NCBI RefSeq assembly: GCF_026745355.1
Contig: NC_079210.1
Span: forward strand, 6,879,972 to 6,943,971
DNA from: Beta vulgaris subsp. vulgaris
Lineage: Eukaryota; Streptophyta; Magnoliopsida; Caryophyllales; Amaranthaceae
Reading direction: 5' to 3'
DNA length: 64,000 nucleotides
The notes below the pieces were generated by a model that was not told the DNA's origin, made no database searches, and saw only the letters and a program-made list of their open reading frames with translations. Shown one piece after another: positions 47,263-59,220 of the stretch; the first letter of the stretch is position 1, and each line of letters opens with the position of its first letter. The position numbers and the translations under genes are program-made.

Positions 47263-48433
47263 CAGTGGCGGGTCTAGAATCCATATCGAGTGGGTTCAAG
47301 GCAAAAATCAAAAGTTAAAATTTTAATTTAGACTGAAAAATAACTAAATGTACATAACTAAAAAAATATCAATTGATTAAAACTTAAAACAACCTAATAA
47401 AAATTATGGTAAACAATTAAATCAACACGTTTATACTTAGATGGTTGTTCAAATATGTGTCATAATCTACTTGCATCATTCCCATCTTCACTTTCTATCT
47501 CTACATCTTGATTTGTTTCTTCTTCAGTTGGGTTGTTTGATTGAAATAATTAAATAATGTATTCTAGTGACGTTTTGACATCTACATTAACAATTATGGT
47601 AAACAACTAAAAGAAAATCTAAATTTGTATAACAACCTAAAATTTCAATGATTGACAATACTTTATTACTATAAATACTCGCAACATAAAAAAAAGTATC
47701 AAAATTTATTGAAAGTGTAATGTATTTATTATGTTTAGAATGATAGTTAAATAATTCTATATTATAATCATACTTCATTATTGATTTAGACTATAGAAGA
47801 AAAAATAAACAATATTTTCTTTTACCTTTTATCTTGTCGAATTCGTCGTATGCTGGAATTGTTGGGAGTTGGAATAATTGTTGTCCTCAAAGTTCAAAAT
47901 TCGCGAGTTGCGGAGTCGCGCCTTTTTCAAAAAGCCCAAATCATTGTTAACTGTAATTGTATAATGGTAAACTATGATTTGCTCTATTTTATTGAGATGG
48001 CTTATGTGAGTCTGAGTCTTGTGACTTGTGAAGGTTAACATGATGTGACATATGAGAGTAGTCAAGTAGAGAATTTTTTTTTTTTTTGAAAAGAGCAATT
48101 GCTTTTTGGAAACTTGGGGTATTTCTACTCGAGAGGAATTGCTTCTTTTTTTTTTGTTGAAAATTGTCAAAAAAAGCTGCCGATTGGCAGGATAAAAGTG
48201 GTGCTTTTATTGGTTTTCTAATTTACCTTTTTTAGAGGTTTTTATTACTTTTCCAACTACTACTCCTATTAGACTAGTATTGCCAACTGCCAAGGATACT
48301 GACGTGCTGTAACTTTAAAGTTTCATGTTTTATTTTTCTTTTTTTTCCCCCAAATTTAGTTGATTATATATATTTTTTTTAAGTCCAAGCGAGGTCGTTT
48401 GACCCTACACTTTATCAAATAAATCCGCCCCTG
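47263..48433. mobile_element. hAT-type non-autonomous element
   Basis: CAGTGGCGGGTC and the inverted CAGGGGCGGATT ends, with a perfect 8-bp duplication CGAAGAAA (47255-47262, 48434-48441). 1171 bp without transposase. The ends resemble those of the complete hAT element at 49706-53522, which may have mobilised it. Confidence 0.88.
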
Positions 48434-48633
48434 CGAAGAAATCTATTTATTTTGCATTTATTCTACTTTGAAAAGTCACCGATTTAATTTGATTGCAACT
48501 TCGTAAAGTTTATGTAAGCTAAGATTAAGTTTTCACAATTGTGCAAAATCTTATACGTTTTCTCCCTTCAGTCTTCTCCTATACTCCATAGTATACTTAT
48601 CATCATGGAGCAATTACCAATGTACCATTAACC

Positions 48634-48830
48634 ATTTTTTTTGTAGGTAAGAAGAAGGCGCCTTAATCGGACCGGAACCTTACACAGGTCAACTCGGCCC
48701 GGTTTGCAGGCAAGGCTCCTTAGGAGTAGGGGGAAATGGTAAGAGAAAATCTAAAACACCCCCAAAGGGCCTCTAATGGAGTTTGATTCCACAACCTTAA
48801 GGTTGTGAAATGCAAACCAAACACTAGATC
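48634..48830 (-). mobile_element. SINE, family S1, copy 2
   Basis: On minus it has TGATCTAGTGTTTGG near the start and GTGGAATCAAACTCC about 35 bp on (A- and B-box-like), a GGGCC-containing body, and an A-rich tail (T-run 48634-48642 on plus). ATTAACCATT and ATTGACCATT at the two edges are a likely target duplication. The body aligns with 22942-23158. Confidence 0.7.
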
Positions 48831-48850
48831 ATTGACCATTTACCATTTAT

Positions 48851-49705
48851 CATTTACCACTGGTGTTAATATGTCATAAAAGGGAATACTAGTACAGAAT
48901 AATAATCCAACTTGACTTGTGCACATTGCATATGAAACCACACCCCCACGTTTAATTAAAGAAAACTAATAATGGAGTATGCCATACAATTAGTAGATTA
49001 TACACCGAGGTGTAGGTAGAGGAACCTACACCTTGCCCAAAACGCACCAAAAAAAGAACAAAACGCACCAAAAAAAGAACAAAACGCAGGCTTCTTGTAA
49101 AGCAATGAACAAAAATGAACATGGTCTCAGTTGTGTAATGTACATGGAAAACTTTGGAAAAGAAACTGATTTGACCGTTACTATTCATCGATTAATAACT
49201 GATTTGATGTCAACTGCAAATCACGTCGCCCCATATACCATTGATCATCATATTTCAACTTTTCACACTCAACCTCCATATTTCATTCACCACTTTCTCT
49301 CTCTACCATTTATCTCACTCTATCAAATTCTCTCTCTACATTATCTCTCACCACCGCCGGAATCCTCACCAAAAAAACCCCAATTCACACCAGAAATCTT
49401 CAATTACCACCATAAAAAATCTATTGCACCAACCCACAACATTGTGCTGTAGCATTTATGGACAGTAGCAAAAAAAAAAAACAAATCAGAGACGCCAACC
49501 ACCGCAGTCAAGGAATCCACGGCAACCAAGGCAAGCGAAAAAACTGCCTTGCCCAACACCCCTCAGAATCATTCCTCCATCTCCACAACTAACTATAAAT
49601 TGCGTATGCCATAAGCTAGTACTACTGTAGTCTTTGTAGTGTACCACTGTCAGAACATAATGACATGTAGAGAAGACGCCTAAAAATTTGCATGTGTTTT
49701 GCGTT
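48851..49705. other. Intergenic stretch with a hairpin and a short tandem repeat
   Basis: AGGTGTAGGT-AGAGGA-ACCTACACCT (49009-49034) is a 10-bp hairpin. CGCACCAAAAAAAGAACAAAA is tandemly repeated at 49043-49085. Frames overlapping 49033-49468 are low-complexity; no gene is called. Confidence 0.5.
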
Positions 49706-50399
49706 CAGGGGCGGACCCACTTGGGGTCCTGGGTGGCACGTGCCTCCCCATTATTTTTTAAAAAATATAGTAAAAAAAAAAAGTTAAAAAAAAACGTAAA
49801 AAAAAAAAACGGCTGTAGAGTCTAGCGTGTACTGTTTGCTATTCCTACTCGGTTTCATAAATCCTTCTCCCTTCAGAATATTATTTTAACGTACAACCTA
49901 CTCTGAAAAAGTAAACCTACAAAATAACAAAAAATTCTGACGTTCCAACTCCAATAGTCCAATAGACAATAGACAGACAATTTCCAACGCTGACGACTGA
50001 CGGCTGACGTGCCTGACCATTGACGAGACGCTGACGCGTGTCTCGGTGTTGCCAGGGGCGGACCCACATGGGGTCCTGGGTGGCACGTGCCTCCCCATTA
50101 TTTTTTAAAAAAAATAGTCAAAAAAAAAAAAAACCGTAAAAAAAAAAAACGGTTGTAGAGTCTAGCGTGTACTGTTTGCTATTCCTACTCGGTTTCATAA
50201 ATCCTTCTCCCTTCAGAATATTATTTTAACCTACAACCTACTCTGAAAAAGTAAACCTACAAAATAACAAAAAATTCTGACGTTCCAACTCCAATAGTCC
50301 AATAGACAATAGACAGACAATTTCCAACGCTGACGACTGACGGCTGACGTGCCTGACCATTGACGAGATGCTGACGCGTGTCTCGGTGTTGCTCGCTGA
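49706..50399 (+). repeat. Tandem duplication of the hAT left terminus
   Basis: 49706-50052 and 50053-50399 are nearly identical 347-bp units, each starting CAGGGGCGGACCCAC. So the element has two potential left ends in the same orientation. Confidence 0.92.
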
Positions 50400-50892
50400 A
50401 TTCTGAACAGCCTGAACTCTGAGTCTGACGCGACCCACAGCCCACTGCCCGAGTGCCCGGCCCCACAGTCTATAGTACAAGTTGTCAATTGAATTAACTG
50501 CTTTGTGAATTGTGATTACTTTTAGGCCAATTTCACAAGTATGTCTTACTCTTTTCCTCTTTTTTTCGAATTTCCACAAGTATTACTTATTTAGGTCAAT
50601 TTTATTACTTGCTTTCTTAATTGAATTACACGAAATTGTTTAATTTTTTTATTTGAATATCAATGTGTGATTGCTTGTTTTGCAAAATATATATCAAATA
50701 TTTAATGTTACAAAATTAATTAACTAAATAGGTAGGAATTTCAAATTATAATCATTGATAATCGTTAAATAGTAACTACATATGAACTATATTGATTTAA
50801 TTGTATGATTTTGATTTTATATTATTGTCTCGTTGTTATTAAAGGTTGTTGATAAATTATAATCTTATTTAAGTTATAAAATAAATTTCAGA

Positions 50893-53369
50893 ATGAAGAG
50901 AAAAGATCAAAGAGATATTACTAGTTTCTTTTCGAAAAGAAATAACACGAACTCTGGAAATCCCTCTACGCCAAATTCCAATCGATCTCAAGCAAATCTT
51001 TCTCCATCAATTAATAACCCATCGACTCAAGAAACTAATAATGATCCACAAAATCATGAGACTCAAGCCCCGAATGAACAACAAAGATTGACTGAAGTAG
51101 ATGTTACCAATCTTCCTCAAGATCCGGGGAAAAGAAAAAGAATTGTTGATTTCCCTCCAGATGACCAAGATAACGTTCGGAGGGTTTATGTGGCAAGAAA
51201 ACCTTGTCAGCCTAAAAATCATGAGTTCCCTTTCAGACCTTTTGGGCAAAAAAATCGTCGATTTAACAAAAATTGGTTTGACACGTATAAATCATGGCTT
51301 GAGTATAGTGTTGAAAAAGATGCAGCTTTTTGTTTTCCTTGCTATTTGTTCAAGGAAGCAAACGCACCTGGTGGAGATGCATTTATTAATGAGGGATTCA
51401 GATCTTGGAACAAAACAGATGCATACGAAAAACATATTGGAGGGCATATGAGTGCTCATAATAAGGCTGTGAGAGCTCTAATAGATTTTGAAAATCAAAA
51501 GGCTAACCTTCCATCTCTCTTTGCTGACCAATCAGAGGAGAACAAGATTAAATATCGAGAGCGATTAAAAGCTTCTATTAAATGTTTGAAGTGGCTTTTA
51601 CTTCAAGGTTTGCCTGCTCGTGGACATAAGGAAAATGAAACTTCTTCTAATAGAGGTAACTTTGTTGAACTTTTGAAATTTCTTGCCTCAGAAAAAGAAG
51701 ATGTTGCTAAAGTTGTTTTAGATAATGCACCCGGTAACTGCCAAATGACATCTCCTTCAATTCAGAAGGATATTATTAATGCTTGTGCAACTGAGACAAC
51801 TAAAGCAATTATGAAAGAACTTGATGGTGATTTTTTTACTATTCTTGCTGATGAGTCTGCGGATATATCTGATAAAGAACAATTGGCTCTATGTCTGCGA
51901 TATGTTAATAAAAGAGGTGAGGTTATGGAGCGCTTTCTCGGTGTTGTACATGTTGCCAATACCACATCTTTGACACTGCACTGAAAGAGGCAATTGAGTC
52001 ACTTCTAATGGAGCATTCTCTCAGTTTTTCTAGAGTTCGAGGCCAAGGTTACGACGGTGCTAGTAATATGCAAGGTGCAATTAATGGCCTTAAAACTTTA
52101 ATTCTAAATGAATCTCCATCTGCACATTGTGTTCATTGTTTTACTCACCAACTTCAATTGACACTTGTTGCCGTCGCAAAGAAAAATGCTGATTGTGGGT
52201 GGCTCTTTATTGATGTGCTTGCACCTTTATTGAATTTTGTGGGTGGTTCACCTAAACGGAAAGAATTTCTTCGAAAAAAATAAGCTGAACGTGTGGTAGC
52301 AGCATTATCTTTAGGTGAACTTGAATCTGGAAGTGGCTTAAATCAAGAGCTTAGTCTGAGTAGACCTGGTGATACTCGTTGGGGTTCTCATTTTAAAACA
52401 ATTTTGAATGTGCTTAATTTATACCCAACAATTCTTGAGTCACTTGATGCCATTGGAGATGTTTCTGATAGTGTTGACCGGAATCGAGCTGAGTCACTTA
52501 CACACTTGCTGATGTCATTTGATTTTATTTTTGTGGCACATTTGATGAAGAGTATATTTGCGATTACAAATGAGTTGAACCTAGCTTTACAAAGAAGTGA
52601 TCAAGATATAGTGAACGCAATGAAAATGGTTGACGTGACTAAGATCAATTTGCAGAACTTGAGAAATGATGGATGGGATATTCACATGAGCAAAGTCACT
52701 TTGTTTGCGATTAAATATGGCATTGAGACTCCTGATATGGAGGAAAAGTATGTTCTCCCTGACAGAAGGAAGTTTCATGGAAATAGATCACAAGTGACAA
52801 ATCTTCATCATTTTCGAGTTGAAGTTTTTCTAAGTGTCATTGATCTACAGTTACAAGAACTTGAAAATAGGTTCAATGAGGTAAGCAAAGAATTACTTGT
52901 TTGTATGTCTTCTTTCAATCCCGCGAACCAGTTTTCCGCATTTGACATAGCAAAGTTGACACGACTAGCAGAATTTTATCCTACTGAATTTTCAACTGTT
53001 GAACTTTCTTTTATGGAAGATTCACTTCAAAATTTCATTGTTGACATTCGAAGCGATGGGAGATTTTCAATGTTGAAGAACCTTATCGAGCTTTCCATGA
53101 AACTTGTTGAGACAGGAAAACATGAAACACATTCAAGAGTATATCTGCTTCTAAAGTTAGTGTTGCTCCTTCCTGTGGCGACAGCAAGTGTCGAAAGGGT
53201 ATTTTCAGGAATGAACACAATAAAAAGTAAATTGCGTAGTACTATGGGAGATCAATTACTCAATGATTGTTTGGTTACTTATATAGAGAAAGACTTATTT
53301 CTGAAAGTAAGACTCGATGATATTGTAGCTCAATTCCAAAATATGAAGACTCGGCGAGAACAATTGTAA
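50893..53369 (+). pseudogene. hAT transposase (TTF zinc-finger / DUF4371 / hAT dimerisation type), frameshifted
   Basis: The 363-residue N-terminal frame starts at ATG 50893, just after an AG that could be an acceptor of a leader intron. It has a disordered Asn/Gln/Pro-rich start, then a TTF-type zinc-finger region (FDTYKSWLEY...FCFPCYLF) and the DUF4371 part with FTILADESADIS, supplying an acidic catalytic residue. A frame change near 51960-51978 moves it to the frame that continues ALKEAIESLLMEH and GQGYDGASNMQG (second Asp). A TAA at 52281 then interrupts it. The last frame to 53369 has SRPGDTRWGSHF and the C-terminal hAT dimerisation motif LPVATASVERVFSGMNTIKS. Function would be excision and insertion at 8-bp targets; as read, it is inactive. 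Confidence 0.92.
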
Positions 53370-53744
53370 TAGTTTACATAGAAAAATAGTTACATTGTGA
53401 TTTAAATAAAAATAATTTTTTATGGGCAATTTATGTATTATGGATCTTTTTTGAATTTTTGCACAATATTAGGTTGATTATTTTGGTGCCCCACCATTAT
53501 TGAAATCCTGGATCCGCCCCTGTTTGCGTTTACTCAATTATTGAAGAATACATGCCAGATAATTTCCTCCTCCCGCCAGTTATGTCATTATGTGATACTC
53601 CCCTCATTTTCCGTTTGCCTGCGGGCATTACGCAATTACACCCCACACATTTGAACTTTGGACAAATAAACTAATTTTTATGTACGAGGTATATCAGGTA
53701 ATTATATGTTATATATTAGTATTATACTTTAATATGATAACATT

Positions 53745-55113
53745 TGTTATTTCCCTAGGAACACTACAAGAGGGGGGGGGGGTGAATTGTAGGTGTAGAA
53801 ATAAACGTAACTTTTTGCGGAAATTAAAACTTAAACAAATAAACAAGCTAGAGGAACACAAGAGATTTTTACGAGGAAAAACTTCTTGGGCCCAACAAGA
53901 AGAAACAACTTCGACCACTAGGGATTTTAAACTCAACACTTTCACTAATTAGGCCAAACAACTTTGTTACAACCTAATTCTAACTCGAGCCACACCTTGA
54001 GTTCCTAAACTCAAGTTCCTGAGCCACTGTTCCCTTAACAGCAGTTACTCTCAACTTCACTCGAAGTTTTCTCACACATACAAGCTTCACTAAAAGCCTC
54101 TCTCTTACAGAACTTCACTCAAAGTTCCCTTACCCAAAAACCAAAATACAATTGATCGAAATAAGCTTAGTGGAATTAGAGTAAGAAGGCAAAGAACAAA
54201 TTGCTATTATGAGAGAATGAAGGCACTGACATTTAATTAGTTAAACTCACTTAATTACTCAGTCAGACACACTTTGGAACTTATCTAAACTTCATTATTT
54301 ATAGTGTTAATCATGAAGAACGTGGGATTAAAACTAGAGTAAATGTTTAGTCCATTAACCCATGATGTTCCTTCCCCTAAGGAACACGTTTCACATCATG
54401 TCCCATGATCCCATGAACTATAAATGAACGTGGATATATTTTAGCCACTACTCCTAAGCAATAGGAGTTCCTTGAGCTTTATCCGAAAATCAGTTTTATA
54501 AAAACAATTTTTATTTTTAAAACTGAATTTTTAATCTTTAAGAAAATAATATCTTTCAAACAAATTCTTTCTGAAAACCGGATATTTATTTTCTTAATTT
54601 TTCCGAAAAATAAAATCTTTTTCTTAAACAGATTTTCTTTTTAAAACTGATTTTATCATTTAGATATAAACTAATTTCCTATAATTTAGGCATGACTTAC
54701 TCAAATATATTTTTAACCGTTATATGTTGCACGCCTAAGTCTAGTTCCTTTTATTAACTAAGTTCTTTACATATCAATTTAGTGCCACTTAGTTTGTTCC
54801 TTACAAAGGAACAACCTCTCATTCTCAAATAAGGCTGCCACTGTTCCTTACCATTCTTTCTTTGTTCCTTTACATTGGAACTAGAAAATAAAACGCCTAG
54901 CTTCTATTCTTCTTGATCCAATGCTTGCTCCAGTATCAACTTAGAAACTTCTTTACTTAGCCTTTGAAATCCTCTCTTGACTTCTTCCTTGACTTCGTAT
55001 TCTCCCAGTTCCTTTCATTGATACCTTAAACATCATACACTTAAATAACTCATTAGTTCACTACTTAGTTTGCATCTTTATTTCTTTGTCATCATCAAAA
55101 CTAGGGTTCAACA
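53745..55113 (-). mobile_element. Solo LTR, Copia-like
   Basis: On minus it begins TGTTGAACCCTAGTTTTGAT and ends CCTAGGGAAATAACA, flanked by ACATT (53740-53744, 55114-55118). 1369 bp. A G-run (53773-53783) sits near the minus 3' end. TGTTGAACCC starts and this overall layout are common among Copia LTRs; lineage is inferred. No coding region. Confidence 0.88.
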
Positions 55114-55189
55114 ACATTAAATATCATTTGATTTGATGGTTAGATTTTGGGTATATAAGCTTGAAGTCACGGGTTTAAATCTTATATAG

Positions 55190-55625
55190 CTAGTCTTATA
55201 TGCACGCTATGCGTGCGAAAATATATAAAAAATTTCATATATAATAGAGATACATTTATCTTAGTTTTGTTTTATTTAATTTAAGCAAATAGTTAACCAT
55301 CCTTTTTCTAATTTTTGATGTCCTACATGTGTTGTCTATATATAATTAGTCTTATATGCACGCAATGCGTGCAAAATAATATAAAAGTCTTCATATATAA
55401 TAGAGATAGACATGATTTTCTTGTTTTTATTTGTTTAATTAAAGTAGGTGGTTAATCTTTGTTTTTTCCTTTTTTTATATTTTGGTGTCCTCATGTGTTG
55501 CCTTATGTAATTTTGTTTAATTAAGGGAGGTGGTTAACCTTTGTTTTTCTTTTCTATTTTTTGGTGTCCCCATGTGTTGCCTTATAGCATAACTAGTATA
55601 TGTTGCACGCGATGCATGCGTGACA
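55190..55625 (-). mobile_element. Cluster of Helitron-like 3' termini
   Basis: On minus three 3'-end signatures occur: hairpin GCACGCATAGCGTGC + 8 nt + CTAG (ending 55190), GCACGCATTGCGTGC + 8 nt + CTAA (ending 55346) and CACGCATGCATCGCGTG + 9 nt + CTAG (ending about 55593). Between them an imperfect ~80-bp unit (TTTAATTAAG...GGTGGTTAACC...TTTTGGTGTCC...CATGTGTTGCC) repeats about three times (55263, 55427, 55510). Hairpin plus CTRR is the Helitron 3' signature. The individual 5' ends are unclear. Confidence 0.6.
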
Positions 55626-56092
55626 TCTTGTATAAGTGATTTTGTCGAAGTTTTTAATTTAACTGACATTCAAGTAATATTGTTCTATTTCCTGTTTAAA
55701 CTGGTGCATATGTAAGATATAACTGTTTTGCAGTTGTAGGGATTAGGGCTAGCAATCAGGTCGGGTTGGGTCAGTTTCAGGTTTACCTGATTTATAATTC
55801 AGGTCACTTACCCTTGACCCAAAACCGACCTGATTTATATTTCAGGTTGAAAACTTCAACCCAAACCAGACCTTATATTTTTCCGGTTGACCCGAAACCA
55901 ACCCAAAATGACCTGAAATAAAAATCTAAATATCCAATGATAAAAAAACTGCCAACCTAATTCAGAAAGGTAATGTACATGTAACATGTTTAAGTTTAAA
56001 CATTTAAAGTTGGAATTTTCAGGTTGAAGTGAGTTGGGCTTGGTCCAATATTATAACCTAATCGGCTAAGGGCTAACATAACATAATATATA

Positions 56093-57925
56093 CTAGCCTT
56101 TTGTGCACGCGATGCGTACGATGATATTTTTAGGCCTAATACTAAGTAGTAAACAAACTGAAAAAGCTCACCAATTAAAATCTTATATGCGCATGTTCTT
56201 TTATAAATTTAGATATATAGTATTTAAGTTCACCTCCATTTTGTGAATAAGATTTTTCCATGTTCTTTTTATGTTGTTATTCATTTTTGTGATTTTGAAT
56301 AGTTTTTTGTTTCTCAAGTCTTATATGCGCATGTTCTTTTATAATCAGTATGATGTTCTTTACTAAATATCGTCATGTTCTTTTTTTTTTTGGTTTTATT
56401 CATTTTTGTAATTTATAATAGTTTTTGATATGGATTTCAATAATTTCTCTATGATCCCAAAATTATAACCGAAAAGTATAATACAATTTCAGTTTTTTTT
56501 TCCTTGTCTAACTTCTAAATTCTGATTTTACAAATTGATATTTAAGAATTTTCCTCATTTAAATTTTTTCTCCTTTTTCTAAATGTTCACACTTTGAGTT
56601 TCAATTATATTCGAAATGAATTTTAAATTTTTCATACACAATCTGATTTCGCATGAAATGGTCATTTTTAATTTTTCTCCTTTTCTAAATTTGAACACTT
56701 TGAGTTTCAATTATAGGTGAAATGAAATTTTAAATTTTTCATACACAATCTGATTTTGCATGAAATGGTTTTTGCAAATTAATGTAATTTTTTTTTTCTA
56801 AAGATGGATTTTTGCAAAAGTTGTTCGCAAAAAGGTTTGATATTGTTTTGTTTTTCAAAATTTATTTCTAAACATGGATATTCTGCAAAAGTTTTGGGCA
56901 AAAATTTTATTTTGGAATTTAAAAAAAATAACTAAGGGCCTGTTCTCCCCAACTTATTTTCAGTTCAGTTCAGTTCAATTCAGTTCAGTTCAGTTCAGTT
57001 CAGTTCAGATCGGTTCAGTTCAATTCAATTTAGTTCAGTTCAGATCAGTTCAGTTCAGACCAGTTCAGTTCAGTTCAGACCAGTTCAGACCAGTTCAGTT
57101 CAGTTCAACTCTTGACAATACTTTTACTCTCACATATCACTATTCATTTCAGTTCAGTTCAGTTCAATTCAGTTCAGTTCAGATTAGTTCAGTTCAGTTC
57201 AAGTTCAGTTCAGATCACTTCAGTTCAGTTTAGTTCAGCTGTTTTATGCCGAAGAGAACAGACCCTAAATTTGTAACTTTTTCATCAGTGTCATAAATGA
57301 ATCAAATTTTATACACATCTTCTGATTTTATATGAAAATGAATCAAATTTAAGTCCAATTATATAAAATCCCTTTTCAACTAATTGCTATTATCTCCATT
57401 TTTTCAACTACATAACAGTTGATTAATGTGAAATAACTTTGAAGATTAAAAGAATTATGTACCTATTTGAAAGTTCGCAAATCGTCGATGGACGAATGTG
57501 TGATATCACTGTCAAAATCTTATGTTTTTCTCAAATTTGTGTTTATAGGTAATTTTTGTGAGTATGTAATTGTGAATGGTTATTAAGAACAGTGATTTAT
57601 AAGTGAATTTTGTGAATGTTTTTATATGTATTGACGTCCTAGTATATTAGTTTTAATTTGTAAGTTAATTTTTATTTTTTTAAAGTTTCCTGATCATTTG
57701 AGTGGTTTGCGTGATTTTTACAACGTGATTTTCTCAATTCTATGAGTGATTTGTAAAGTTTCCTCATATAAGTGATTTTTGAGTGATTGTTGAAAATTAA
57801 AATCCGGTAGCTTTGTTTGACCCCACTTTGGTATTGAGATTTCTTTTGTAATTTAGAAAAGGGGGGTAAAATAGTCAGTTCAAAAGAGGACACCGTTGCT
57901 CCCCCCTTCCCTTATGTAATAGAGA
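56093..57925 (-). mobile_element. Non-autonomous Helitron
   Basis: On minus it begins TCTCTATTACATAAGGGAAG (57925) and ends hairpin ACGCATCGCGTGC + ACAAAAGG + CTAG (56093). The outer host bases are A (56092) and T (57926), the usual Helitron A/T insertion site. No Rep/helicase gene. It contains the CAGTT MITE 56936-57265 and duplicated inner segments near 56580-56760. Confidence 0.8.
56936..57265 (+). mobile_element. CAGTT-array MITE, copy 3, inside the Helitron
   Basis: Ends GGGCCTGTTCTC and the inverted GGGTCTGTTCTC, flanked by TAA (56933-56935, 57266-57268). Almost the whole 330 bp is CAGTT/CAGAT-type pentamer array. Confidence 0.9.
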
Positions 57926-58253
57926 TATTTAAATCAGGTCATTTCGGGTTATTTTCAGGTTCACAAGGTCAACCAGAACCTGACCCATTATATTTTCAGG
58001 CCAGGTTGGGTCGATCCATTTTTTTTCAAGTCGAAAATCTCAACCCAAACCCGAAATTTTCAGGTCAGTTTTAGGTCGGGTTATCAGGTTGGGTCAGTTT
58101 TTGCCAGCCCTCCTTTATTTTTTTTTCCTTTTAAGAAAGAATGACACAATGCAATTAATAATTTTATTTGGTTATTAGAGGTATTTTGAGTGAAGAGTGT
58201 AGACAGCAAAAATTGAGGAGATAGATATAGAGATAGAGATGTATTTTCTCATA

Positions 58254-58512
58254 CTCTCTCCGTTTCATTTTAATCTACACACTTTGACAATTTACACTAT
58301 TCACAAATTTCACTTTGACCATCATTTGTGATTTATACGCGGATGAAAATATAGTCATGTGGGATCTTGTTAGATTCATCATAACATGTATTTTATTAAT
58401 ATGTACTTTTTATAATTTTTACAAATACAAAGCTAAAGATATATGTCCTCAAACTTTTACATTGGCATGCGTAAAAAGTGTAAGTGTGTAGATTAAAATG
58501 AAACGGAGGGAG
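58254..58512. mobile_element. Stowaway-like MITE
   Basis: TA-flanked; ends CTCTCTCCGTTTCATTTTAA and the inverted CTCCCTCCGTTTCATTTTAA, with ATCTACACACTT arms. Related to the MITE at 9968-10229 (same TTTAATCTACACAC arm). 259 bp. Confidence 0.9.
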
Positions 58513-59220
58513 TATTAGAGACTCTTTTATGGTCCATAATCTTCACCTTGAAAAAAAAATAAAAAAGTTCAAATAAACAACAATAAATTTATGTTATAAG
58601 TTGAGTTACTACTAGTACTAGCTCTTCTGCATCTTTCACGTCCGTTGGTGACGAGGTTAGAGGTAACAGCAAAGGACACGTCAACATTTTTAGTCTCTCA
58701 AGTCTGAAACAGTGACAGTAACAGAGTAACTAACTAAATGGCCAGTCATTTTTCAGCACCAAAATTTGTTTATGGGACCAACCATTCAACAATCAACAGT
58801 ACACGAAATGCAATTGCATCCATTAAACTGAATGGCACTCTTTTATGCGTAAAGCATATGAAAACTATCCCAATTTCTTCTTTTTTTCTTCTTTCATTTT
58901 TGGATTCTCCCCCCCTTTTTTTATTTTTATTTTTATTTTGAGAAATCAACCTGAAAGAAAAGGAAAATTAAAATCCAAATTTCACTAAAAAAAATTGGAA
59001 ATTTGTTGGCTATAAACTTAACTACTATTACCTACTCTCAATTTCTTTCTATTTCCTCTGTATATTTAGATACCCACCTGAATTTTCCTGTTTTGAATCG
59101 TCAAATTGAGTATGAAAGTTTAAAATCAAGTTGATTTTGACTTTTTTTGATTAATAAGTTTTCTGGGTTTTTGAAGGAATTGACGGTTGCGTGTTGTTTT
59201 GATACTGGGTCATTCTGAAA
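58513..59220 (+). promoter_or_regulatory. Promoter region and probable 5' leader exon of the ABC1K7-like gene
   Basis: The leader exon probably ends at 59220, before a GT donor (GGTAAGAAA at 59220-59228). Its start is not seen; TGTATATTTAGATAC near 59060 could be a TATA region. Short frames here are not supported as genes. Confidence 0.4.

Larger units (their letters stand above)
49706..53522 (+). mobile_element. hAT transposon, complete but mutated
   Basis: Ends CAGGGGCGGACCCA and the inverted CAGGGGCGGATCCA, with a perfect 8-bp duplication TTTGCGTT (49698-49705, 53523-53530). 3817 bp. It holds a transposase gene (50893-53369) disrupted by one frameshift and one stop. The first 347 bp are tandemly duplicated. 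Confidence 0.93.
55745..58111. mobile_element. Old TIR element (CGGGTTGGGTCAG type) split by a Helitron
   Basis: The left part (55745-56092) starts AGGGCTAGCAATCAGGTCGG and the right part (57926-58111) ends with the inverted AGGGCTGGCAAAAACTGACC. Both are full of CAGGTCGGGTTGGGTC-like words and their inversions. No target duplication was recognised. The Helitron 56093-57925 separates the two. Confidence 0.6.

Noticed and set aside
48952..49468. Frames of 75-139 residues on both strands
   Set aside because: Arise from a short tandem repeat and CT-rich sequence; no domain.
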